Source of the DNA: JBKJML01 sp046596415
Lineage (GTDB): Bacteria > Actinomycetota > Thermoleophilia > Gaiellales > Gaiellaceae
Assembly (NCBI GenBank): GCA_046596415.1
Contig: JBKJML010000119.1
Span: 1 to 28,408, forward strand
DNA length: 28,408 nt
Direction of reading: 5' to 3'
Part shown: in pieces, positions 22,332-28,408 of the stretch
Numbering within the stretch: position 1 is the first letter of the stretch
How the letters are laid out: each line of letters starts with the position of its first letter
Made by a program: the position numbers and the translations under genes
The notes under the pieces: generated by a model
The model's database searches: none
Told to the model about the DNA's origin: nothing
What the model saw: only the letters and a program-made list of their open reading frames with translations

Positions 22332-23246
22332 GTGTTAGAGAATGGCACGATGGCAAACGCGCAACTCGCGGTGGATCCAGCCGCCCTCGCAACCCCTCGG
22401 GAGCAGGCTCCCGGCGCGGGCGTCCTCAGGCGGCTCGCGCTGACAGCGCTCGTGCTGGCGGGCCTCTGGGCGTTCTGGGAGGGCTACCGCTGGTTGTGGA
22501 TGCGAACCGGCTGGACACACCCCTTCGTCGTCGACGACCTGACGATGCCCCACCTGCACGACATCGTGCACCGGCTCTGGCAACCGGCAGCGAGCGAGCA
22601 GCCGGCACTGATCCACGACCTGCTGAAGAAGGCCGCGTACACGACCCGCGAAGCGGCGGCGGGCTTCGCGCTCGGCGCCGTGATCGGCTTCGCGATCGGC
22701 GTCGCCCTCCACCTCTCGAAGCTCCTGCGCCGCGGCTTCCTCCCCTACGTTGTCGCCTCGCAGACCGTGCCGATCCTCGCGATCGCCCCCATGGTCGTGA
22801 TCTGGCTCGGCGGCCAGGGGCTGCCGATCTGGATGCCGGTCGCCGTCATCGCCGCCTACCTCACCTTCTTCCCCGTCACGATCAACACGATCAAGGGGCT
22901 CGACTCGGCCGAGCCGCGCGCGCTCGAGCTGATGCGCTCGTACGCCGCCTCGCCCTGGATGGTGCTCTGGAAGGTGAAGTTCCCTGCCTCGCTGCCCTAC
23001 GTGTTCGCGGCGCTGAAGGTCTCCGCCACCGCGAGTGTCGTCGGCGCGATCATCGGCGAGCTGCCCTCGTCGATCCAGGATGGGCTCGGCGGCGCGATTC
23101 TCAACTTCAACCAGTACTACTCGCTCGATCCGTCGGCGCTTTGGGCGACGAACATCGTCGCCGCCGCGCTCGGGATCGCCTTCTTCGGCGTGGTCGTCAT
23201 CACTGAGCGCCTCGTCGTACGCGCCGCCCCGGAGAACGTCGCATGA
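22332..23246 (+). CDS. ABC transporter permease (first of two), NMT1/THI5-type importer
   Basis: This inner-membrane permease of the BPD_transp_1/SsuC-ThiX family has 304 residues from GTG at 22332. It has an N-terminal segment (about 35-55), a periplasmic stretch of about 60 residues and then five core segments. The ATPase-docking EAA-like loop reads LMRSYAASPWMVLWKVKFPASLPY. GTG at 22332 is favoured for GGGAGG 4 nt upstream; ATG at 22350 (298 residues) is the alternative. It pairs with the second permease downstream, making a probable heterodimeric channel. Longer in-frame readings upstream lie opposite the hydrolase gene and are not real. Confidence 0.92.
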   Translation: MLENGTMANAQLAVDPAALATPREQAPGAGVLRRLALTALVLAGLWAFWEGYRWLWMRTGWTHPFVVDDLTMPHLHDIVHRLWQPAASEQPALIHDLLKKAAYTTREAAAGFALGAVIGFAIGVALHLSKLLRRGFLPYVVASQTVPILAIAPMVVIWLGGQGLPIWMPVAVIAAYLTFFPVTINTIKGLDSAEPRALELMRSYAASPWMVLWKVKFPASLPYVFAALKVSATASVVGAIIGELPSSIQDGLGGAILNFNQYYSLDPSALWATNIVAAALGIAFFGVVVITERLVVRAAPENVA

Positions 23247-23298
23247 TGCCGCGCCCAGGGCCGGCCGCGCACCGCGAACGGCACGCCAGGAACGCGGC

Positions 23299-24081
23299 AT
23301 GAGCACCGCGGCCGCAGTCTCGATCCAGGGGGTGACCAAGACCTTCGCCAAGGGGAGCACGACCGCCCTCCACGACATTCAGCTCGAGCTCCAGCCGGGC
23401 GAGTTCGTCTCGCTGATCGGCCCGTCCGGCTGCGGCAAGTCGACGCTCCTGCGCGTGATCGGCGACCTGATCCAGCCCTCCTCCGGCGCCGTTCTCGTCG
23501 GCGGTAAGCCGGCGCACCAGGCGCGGCTCGATCGCGACTACGGGATGGTCTTCCAGGAGGCGGTGCTCTACGACTGGCGCACGGTCGCGAAGAACATTGC
23601 GCTGCCGCTCGAGCTCTCCGGCTGGGAGCGGCGCAAGCGGGCCGACCGGGTGAAGGAGATGGTCGAGCTCGTCGAGCTGACCGGGTTCGAGAGTCACTAC
23701 CCGTGGCAACTCTCAGGCGGCATGCAGATGCGGGTTGCGATCGCCCGTGCGTTGTCGTTCGATCCCAAGCTGCTGCTGATGGACGAGCCGTTCGGGGCCC
23801 TGGACGAGATGACGCGCGAACGGCTGAACCTCGAGCTGCTCCAGATCTGGCAGGCGAGCGGCTCGACGATCGTCTTCGTCACCCACTCGATCTCGGAGGC
23901 GGTCTTCCTCTCGACCCGCGTCGTCGTGATGAGTCCACGGCCGGGCCGGGTCGCGGGCATCGTCGAGATCGACCTGCCGCAGCCGCGCACGATCGACACC
24001 CGTGAGGAGCCGCGCTACTTCGAGCTCGTCACCGGGGTGCGCGAGTTGTTGCGCGGCTCCCACCTGGAGGAGCTGCGGTGA
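23299..24081 (+). CDS. ABC transporter ATP-binding protein
   Basis: This nitrate/sulfonate/thiamine-precursor-type ATPase (SsuB/ThiZ/TauB-like) has 260 residues. It has Walker A GPSGCGKST, Q-loop MVFQEAVLYDW, signature LSGGM, Walker B LLLMDEPFGALD and H-loop THSISEA. The ATG at 23299 has AGGA about 7 nt upstream and lies 52 nt after the first permease stop; this small gap holds no gene. It overlaps the second permease by GTGA. It should energise the two-permease channel. Confidence 0.95.
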   Translation: MSTAAAVSIQGVTKTFAKGSTTALHDIQLELQPGEFVSLIGPSGCGKSTLLRVIGDLIQPSSGAVLVGGKPAHQARLDRDYGMVFQEAVLYDWRTVAKNIALPLELSGWERRKRADRVKEMVELVELTGFESHYPWQLSGGMQMRVAIARALSFDPKLLLMDEPFGALDEMTRERLNLELLQIWQASGSTIVFVTHSISEAVFLSTRVVVMSPRPGRVAGIVEIDLPQPRTIDTREEPRYFELVTGVRELLRGSHLEELR

Positions 24082-24899
24082 GCAGCGTCGTGATCGAGGA
24101 GCCGGGACGCACGCTCGCGCAGGGATTTGGCCGCGGCGTCCGCGACTGGATTCCGGCCGCGGTCGTGCTCGTCGTCGTGCTCGTCGGCTGGCAGACCGCG
24201 ATCGTCGTCTTCGACATCCAGCGCTTCCTGCTTCCCAAGCCGACCGAGATCGCCTCCCGCTTCTGGACCGAACGCGAGACGCTGTGGGCTGCCGGCTGGT
24301 TCACTTTTCAGGAGGCGTTCTGGGGCTTTCTCGCCGGCTCGTCGGCGGCGATTCTCTGCGCCCTCCTGCTGGCACGCTTCCGGCCGCTCGGCACCGCGCT
24401 GATGCCGTACTTCATCGCCGCGAACGCGGTGCCGATCATCGCGTTCGCGCCGATCGCGATCGCCTGGTTCGGGATCGACAAGGGCTCGAAGATCGCGATC
24501 GCCGGCATCCTCTGCTTCTTCCCGGTGCTCGTGAACACGCTCAAAGGGCTCACCTCGGTGAAGCCGGCCCAGATCGAGCTGATGCGCTCGTACGCGGCCG
24601 GCAACTTCCAGATCTTTCGGCGCGTGCGGATCCCCGCCTCGCTGCCGTACCTCTTCTCGGCGCTCAAGGTGGCGAGCGTGCTGGCGATGATCGGCGCGAT
24701 CGTCGGCGAGTACTTCGGCGGCTCGCTCACCTCACTCGGGATCCAGATCAAGAGCGCCGCGGCGCTGTTCAACTTCGAGACGGCATGGGCGGCGATCCTC
24801 GTCGCCTGCATTCTCGGGATCGCGTTCTACCTCGCCATCGTCTTGGCGGAGCGGCTCGCGATGCGGTGGCACCAGTCTGCGCGAGGTGCGCAGGCATGA
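24078..24899 (+). CDS. ABC transporter permease (second)
   Basis: This second BPD_transp_1-type permease has 273 residues and six predicted membrane segments. The EAA-like coupling loop is LMRSYAAGNFQIFRRVRIPASLPY. It is clearly related to the first permease (shared LMRSYAA and IPASLPY/FPASLPY blocks) but diverged along its length, as expected for two halves of a heterodimer from an old duplication. The start GTG overlaps the ATPase stop and the stop overlaps the binding-protein ATG, so the whole importer is translated as a coupled unit. Confidence 0.94.
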   Translation: MSSVVIEEPGRTLAQGFGRGVRDWIPAAVVLVVVLVGWQTAIVVFDIQRFLLPKPTEIASRFWTERETLWAAGWFTFQEAFWGFLAGSSAAILCALLLARFRPLGTALMPYFIAANAVPIIAFAPIAIAWFGIDKGSKIAIAGILCFFPVLVNTLKGLTSVKPAQIELMRSYAAGNFQIFRRVRIPASLPYLFSALKVASVLAMIGAIVGEYFGGSLTSLGIQIKSAAALFNFETAWAAILVACILGIAFYLAIVLAERLAMRWHQSARGAQA

Positions 24900-26047
24900 C
24901 GGACCGGAAATCCCAGAAGGAGGGCAAGAAACCAGTGAAGCATCGGCGGTGGTACTGGCTGGCGGTCGCGCTCGTCGCGGTCGTCGGTCTCGTGTTCGCC
25001 TCGATGGGTGCGGCCAGGACGGCCGCCCCCCAGGCGACGAAGGTGACGCTCCAGCTCAAGTGGGTGACCCAGGCGCAGTTCGCCGGCTACTACGCGGCGA
25101 AGGCCAAGGGCTATTACACGGCTGCGGGGCTGGACGTGAACATCAAGCCCGGCGGCCCGGACATCACGCCGGAGCAGGTCGTCGCGTCCGGTCAGGCCGA
25201 GTTTGGCATCGACTGGCTGCCGAGCCTGCTCTCGTCCCGTGACAAGGGCTCAGACCTCGTGAACATCGCCCAGGTCTACACGCGCTCGGGGATGACCCAG
25301 CTGACGTGGAAGGACTCGGGGATCAACACGATCGCGAAGATGAGGGGCAAGAAGGTCGGCAACTGGCTGTTCGGCAACGAGTTCGAGCTGTTCGCAGCGC
25401 TCGTCAAGAACGGCATGGACCCGACGAAGAACAAGGGCGTCACGATCGTCCAGCAGCCGTTCGACATGAACCTCTTCCTGCAGCGGAAGCTCGACTCGGC
25501 CTCGGCGATGACCTACAACGAGCTCGCCCAGGTGCTGGAATCGAAGAATCCGAAGACCGGCAAGCTGTACCAACTCTCCGATCTGAACGTGATCAAGATG
25601 GAGAACGTCGGCACCGGCATGCTCGAGGACGGCATCTTCGTCCGTGGCGACTGGATCAAGAGCACGAAGAACCAGGCCACGTCGAAGAAGTTCCTCGAGG
25701 CGTCGTTCAAGGGCTGGGCGTACTGCCGTGACCACCTGACGGAGTGCGCGAGCATCGTGCTCAAGAACTCGCCGATCCTGCCGCGTGGGCACCAGACGTG
25801 GCAGATGAACGAGGTCAACGCGCTCATCTGGCCGTCGTCGCAGGGCGTCGGCGTCATGAACGCCAAGGCGTTCAACCGTACGGCGTCGATCTCGAAGCAG
25901 TTCGGTGTGATCAAGAAGACGCCGAGCGGCGCCTACCGCACCGATCTCGCGAAGGCGGCGATCGCGGCGCTCAAGAAGTCGGGCATCGACACCACGGGGG
26001 CCAAATGGACGAAGGCCACCGTGAAGCTCACGGCCGGCGGCAAGTAA
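24896..26047 (+). CDS. NMT1/THI5-like substrate-binding protein
   Basis: This periplasmic-type binding protein has 383 residues and two alpha/beta lobes. It belongs to the NMT1/THI5-like group that includes binding proteins for pyrimidine thiamine precursors. The N-terminus (KKPVKHRRW, then a hydrophobic stretch to about residue 36, then GAARTAAPQ) is a Sec signal; no lipobox Cys is present, so anchoring is by signal anchor or the protein is released. The mature start TLQLKWVTQAQFAGYYAAKAKGYY and the GGPDITPEQVVASGQAEFG segment are diagnostic. ATG at 24896 overlaps the permease stop; GTG at 24935 with AAGGAGG 11 nt upstream is an alternative. A pyrimidine or other cyclic ureide ligand is inferred from the dihydropyrimidinase next door. 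Confidence 0.92.
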   Translation: MTDRKSQKEGKKPVKHRRWYWLAVALVAVVGLVFASMGAARTAAPQATKVTLQLKWVTQAQFAGYYAAKAKGYYTAAGLDVNIKPGGPDITPEQVVASGQAEFGIDWLPSLLSSRDKGSDLVNIAQVYTRSGMTQLTWKDSGINTIAKMRGKKVGNWLFGNEFELFAALVKNGMDPTKNKGVTIVQQPFDMNLFLQRKLDSASAMTYNELAQVLESKNPKTGKLYQLSDLNVIKMENVGTGMLEDGIFVRGDWIKSTKNQATSKKFLEASFKGWAYCRDHLTECASIVLKNSPILPRGHQTWQMNEVNALIWPSSQGVGVMNAKAFNRTASISKQFGVIKKTPSGAYRTDLAKAAIAALKKSGIDTTGAKWTKATVKLTAGGK

Positions 26048-26061
26048 GCAGTCAGGGCAAA

Positions 26062-26089
26062 GCCCCGGGTCGCTTCGGCGGCCCGGGGC
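26062..26089 (+). other. Strong UUCG-capped hairpin after the binding-protein gene
   Basis: GCCCCGGGTCGC and GCGGCCCGGGGC form a 12-bp stem (one T-G pair) closed by TTCG with a C-G closing pair, the exceptionally stable UUCG tetraloop. It begins 14 nt after the binding-protein stop. No T run follows, so it is probably an mRNA 3' stabiliser or partial attenuator that raises binding-protein mRNA over the dihydropyrimidinase, a common arrangement in ABC operons (inference). Confidence 0.7.
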
Positions 26090-26114
26090 CTCGCCCGTCG
26101 AGAGAGGAGATCCC

Positions 26115-27536
26115 ATGTCCGTGCTGATCAAGGGCGGCCTCGTCGTCACCGCCGCCGACACGACTCGCGCCGACGTCTACATCGAGGACGAGCGGATCTC
26201 CGTGATCGGCGAGTCGCTGGACGTTCCTGCCGACCGCGTGATCGACGCGACCGGCAAGTACGTGCTGCCGGGCTGCATCGACCCGCACACCCATCTCGAC
26301 ATGCCGTTCGGCGGCACCGTCACGATCGACGACTTCACCTCCGGGCAGACGTCAGCCGCGTTCGGCGGCACGACCTGCCACGTCGACTTCTGCATCCAGG
26401 GCAAGGGGCAGAGCTTCGCGGCGGCGCTCGAAGGCTGGCACGCCAAGCGCGAGGGCAAGCAACTGATCGACTGCGGCTTCCACATTGCGGTCACCGATCT
26501 CGTCGAAGGCGGCTCGCTCGAGGAGCTCGCGACGCTGCCCGACCAGGGAGTCACCTCCTACAAGCTCTTCATGGCCTACAAGGGCGCGCTGATGGTCGAC
26601 GACGACACGCTCTTCCGGACGATGGAAGTCGCCGCCCAAACGGGCGCGCTCGTCATGGTGCACGCGGAGAACGGTGACGCGATCGACATCCTCGTCCGTC
26701 AGGCGCTCGCCGCCGGGAACACCGATCCGGTCTGGCACGCGCGCACGCGGCCGCCCGAGTTGGAAGGGGAGGCGACCAACCGCGCGATCCAGCTGGCGCG
26801 CATCGCCGGCGCGCCGCTCTACGTCGTCCACGTCACCTGCAAGGAGGCGGTCGACCCGATCCGCGCAGCGCGCGAGCAGGGCTGGGACGTCTGGGGCGAG
26901 ACCTGCACCCAGTACTTCTTCGTCGACGAGACCTTCCTCGAGCGGCCGAACTTCGAGGGTGCGAAGTACGTCTACTCGCCGCCGGCGCGGGCGAAGGCGA
27001 ATCAGGATGTGCTCTGGAACGCGGTCCGCACCGACGCGCTCTCGGTGATCTCGACCGACCATTGCGCGTTTCTCTGGGACGGGCAGAAATCGCTTGGCAA
27101 GGATGACTTCTCGAAGATCCCGAACGGCGGGCCTGGCCTCGAGGATCGACTCCGGATGATCCACCACTTCGGCGTCCGCGGAGGCCGGATCTCGCTGAAC
27201 CGGATGGTCGAGCTGCTGGCGACGAACCCGGCGAAGCTGTTCGGGCTCTACCCGCGCAAGGGCACGATCGCGGTCGGTACCGACGCCGACATCGTCGTCT
27301 TCGACCCCGAGCAGCGCGTCACGATCTCGGCGGCGACCCACCATTCGAAGGCCGACTACTCGCTCTACGAGGGGACGGAGGTGGTCGGCGCGCCGGAGCT
27401 CGTGCTGCTGCGAGGCCAGGTGCTGGTCGAGAACGGCGAGCTCGTGGCGGAGCCGGGGATCGGGCAGTTCGTCAGGCGGGCGCGCTTCGGCGAGCAGCTC
27501 GCCGCGGCAGAAGCGGATGCCCCTGCCGCGGCGTAA
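26115..27536 (+). CDS. hydA: Dihydropyrimidinase / hydantoinase
   Basis: This cyclic-amide hydrolase has 473 residues and opens dihydrouracil, dihydrothymine or 5-substituted hydantoins to N-carbamoyl products. The binuclear zinc site is complete: H58 and H60 in DPHTHLD, carboxylated K150 in SYKLFMAYKG, H183 in VHAENG, H239 in VHVTCKEA and D315 in STDHC. The C-terminal NPAKLFGLYPRKGTIAVGTDADIVVFDP is the standard beta-domain signature. The ATG has GAGGAG 5 nt upstream. The gene ends the importer operon, and its product would be the substrate of the divergently encoded M20 hydrolase. Dihydropyrimidine versus hydantoin preference cannot be read with certainty. Confidence 0.96.
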   Translation: MSVLIKGGLVVTAADTTRADVYIEDERISVIGESLDVPADRVIDATGKYVLPGCIDPHTHLDMPFGGTVTIDDFTSGQTSAAFGGTTCHVDFCIQGKGQSFAAALEGWHAKREGKQLIDCGFHIAVTDLVEGGSLEELATLPDQGVTSYKLFMAYKGALMVDDDTLFRTMEVAAQTGALVMVHAENGDAIDILVRQALAAGNTDPVWHARTRPPELEGEATNRAIQLARIAGAPLYVVHVTCKEAVDPIRAAREQGWDVWGETCTQYFFVDETFLERPNFEGAKYVYSPPARAKANQDVLWNAVRTDALSVISTDHCAFLWDGQKSLGKDDFSKIPNGGPGLEDRLRMIHHFGVRGGRISLNRMVELLATNPAKLFGLYPRKGTIAVGTDADIVVFDPEQRVTISAATHHSKADYSLYEGTEVVGAPELVLLRGQVLVENGELVAEPGIGQFVRRARFGEQLAAAEADAPAAA

Positions 27537-27543
27537 CGCGTCA

Positions 27544-28167
27544 TCAGTCGCCGTTGAAGGGACGGACGAGCGGGTTCTTGCCCGCGAAGATCCCGTCCGG
27601 GTTCGGGTACCAGGCCCACAGGTGCAGCGTCACGAAGTCGGGATGCCAGAACCCGAACGCGGTGCCGCTCTCCGGGCTCGTCTTCGGGCAATCGGCCTCG
27701 GCCCCGGCGGGCACGAACGTCCCGTCGGAGTAGTGGCAGGCCGCGCCGAAAGACCCGTAGGTCGCTCCGGGGAGCGGCAGCTTCGCCGGCTTGGCGGGGA
27801 ACACCCACTCGAACGCGACGAGGTGCCAGGCCTTCCCACGCTTCACGTAGACGAGGATCGGCGGCTTGCTCGCGTCGAAACCGGCGAGCTTCGGGTTCAG
27901 GACGTGCCACCCCATGTCCGGGATCATCCGCGTCACGTTGACGGTGTAGCCCGCCTTGCGAGCCGCTGCGAGGCTCGTGGCGTACTTCGCCGTTGCGAGG
28001 CGGGCCTCGGCGAGGATCGGGGCGAGCGCCTTGGGTGTCCCGCCCTGGTGTGTGGCCGGGTGCACGCGCAACACTGCGGCTGGCTTCTCCGTCTGGGCCG
28101 CCCACGCAGCGAGCGGGACGGCAGCGCAGAGTAGGGCAATGAGCGATGCGGTCAGCGTGCGACGCAT
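27544..28167 (-). CDS. Secreted His/Trp-rich protein of unknown function
   Basis: This 207-residue exported protein has a clear Sec signal (about residues 1-23, ending AAWA-AQ). I do not recognise a named domain. The mature part has blocks that look strongly selected: MIPDMGWHVLNP, ILVYVKRGKAWHLVAFEW, GAACHYSDG, and a C-terminal FWHPDFVTLHLWAWYPNPDG followed by FAGKNPLVRPF. The several His and Trp residues and two Cys (in ACHYS and ADCPKT) would suit metal or haem binding, but that is speculation. The start ATG has AGGAGG 5 nt upstream, overlapping the stop of the DUF4242-like gene, so the two form an operon. It converges on the dihydropyrimidinase gene with a 7-nt gap and no terminator between. 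Confidence 0.85.
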   Translation of the reverse strand: MRRTLTASLIALLCAAVPLAAWAAQTEKPAAVLRVHPATHQGGTPKALAPILAEARLATAKYATSLAAARKAGYTVNVTRMIPDMGWHVLNPKLAGFDASKPPILVYVKRGKAWHLVAFEWVFPAKPAKLPLPGATYGSFGAACHYSDGTFVPAGAEADCPKTSPESGTAFGFWHPDFVTLHLWAWYPNPDGIFAGKNPLVRPFNGD

Positions 28168-28176
28168 GTCGTCCTC

Positions 28177-28408
28177 CTAGCTTTCGATGGTTGCCGGCAC
28201 GGGGTCGGGCCGGACGAGCACGGTGTCGGCGACGCGGATGATCTCGTCCACCGGGAGGTCGGCTGCCGCAGCGTGGGCTCTGATCGCCTCGGGGCTCGAC
28301 GCCTGGTAGATGCAGACGGTGCCAACGCCGTTCCCCTCCTCGAGCACGTAGCTGCGGATCCAGCGGATGTCGTCGGACATGCGCTCTCCCTCGGCGGTCG
28401 AGCGAGCG
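28177..28408 (-). CDS. DUF4242-like small protein, 5' end beyond the window
   Basis: The visible C-terminal 76 residues contain IRWIRSYVLEEGNGVGTVCIYQASSPEAIRAH-type sequence (given here only in part as IRWIRSYV, TVCIYQA and AIRAHAAAADLP), typical of the DUF4242/nickel-responsive-like ferredoxin-fold family. An internal ATG at 28380 would give 67 residues, but family members usually run to about 90, and the frame stays open to the window edge with a family-like stretch (ARSTAEGERM) before it. I therefore treat the gene as partial. It probably forms an operon with the secreted protein 9 nt downstream. The function of the family is not established. Confidence 0.7.
   Translation of the reverse strand, partial: ARSTAEGERMSDDIRWIRSYVLEEGNGVGTVCIYQASSPEAIRAHAAAADLPVDEIIRVADTVLVRPDPVPATIES

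Noticed and set aside
24002..26047. A 681-codon frame fusing the second permease region to the binding protein.
   Set aside because: Its N-terminal half is the wrong frame of the permease gene; the signal peptide after 24896 marks the true start.
1..28408. CRISPR arrays, prophage genes, transposases or toxin-antitoxin pairs.
   Set aside because: No direct-repeat arrays, integrase or transposase motifs, or small paired toxin-like genes were seen on either strand.

Overview
This GC-rich window is densely packed, with most genes touching or overlapping by 4 nt. It looks like chromosomal DNA from an actinobacterium. The best guess is class Thermoleophilia (Gaiellales/Solirubrobacterales-like). 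That guess rests on the base composition, several apparently leaderless promoters (TAnnnT 6-7 nt before the start codon), a Mer-like F420-type LLM oxidoreductase, a MqnP-type UbiA and a Bacillus-like hemX-hemA-hemC-hemD order. The placement is inference; no rRNA or marker gene is present.

Region 1 (1-5448, + strand) is envelope and stress functions: an OmpR-type response regulator and its histidine kinase (stop/start overlap), a membrane-anchored HtrA-like protease behind a promoter with a perfect 18-bp palindrome, an RsbW-like anti-sigma ATPase and a divergent GT20 trehalose-phosphate synthase.

Region 2 (5445-13655, + strand) is a cofactor and respiration supra-operon joined mainly by ATGA/GTGA overlaps: moaC, a moaB/mog gene, a MqnP-type prenyltransferase, ccmA-ccmB-ccmC-ccmD, a HemX/CcsA-like membrane protein, hemA, hemC, hemD and then an S-adenosylmethionine hydrolase (DUF62). 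It joins molybdopterin, menaquinone, haem and c-type cytochrome assembly. A strong hairpin followed by a T-rich run (13682-13725) ends it.

Region 3 (13748-17934) holds, on the minus strand, an AzgA-type purine permease followed by an amidase; then tRNA-Phe(GAA) next to a perfect 21-bp hairpin; and on the plus strand an arginase whose promoter overlaps the divergent tRNA promoter.

Region 4 (17999-27536) is a divergent catabolic island around a short promoter region at 22284-22331. Leftward: an M20 N-carbamoyl-amino-acid hydrolase/ureidopropionase, an MFS transporter, an LLM oxidoreductase and a SAM methyltransferase. Rightward: a two-permease NMT1/THI5-type ABC importer, its binding protein and a dihydropyrimidinase/hydantoinase. 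Together they encode uptake of a cyclic ureide or pyrimidine, ring opening and decarbamoylation. No dihydropyrimidine dehydrogenase is present; the LLM protein sits where one would be expected, and this is the most interesting hypothesis in the window.

Region 5 (27544-28408, minus strand) is a secreted protein of unknown function rich in His and Trp, preceded by a DUF4242-like gene cut by the window edge.
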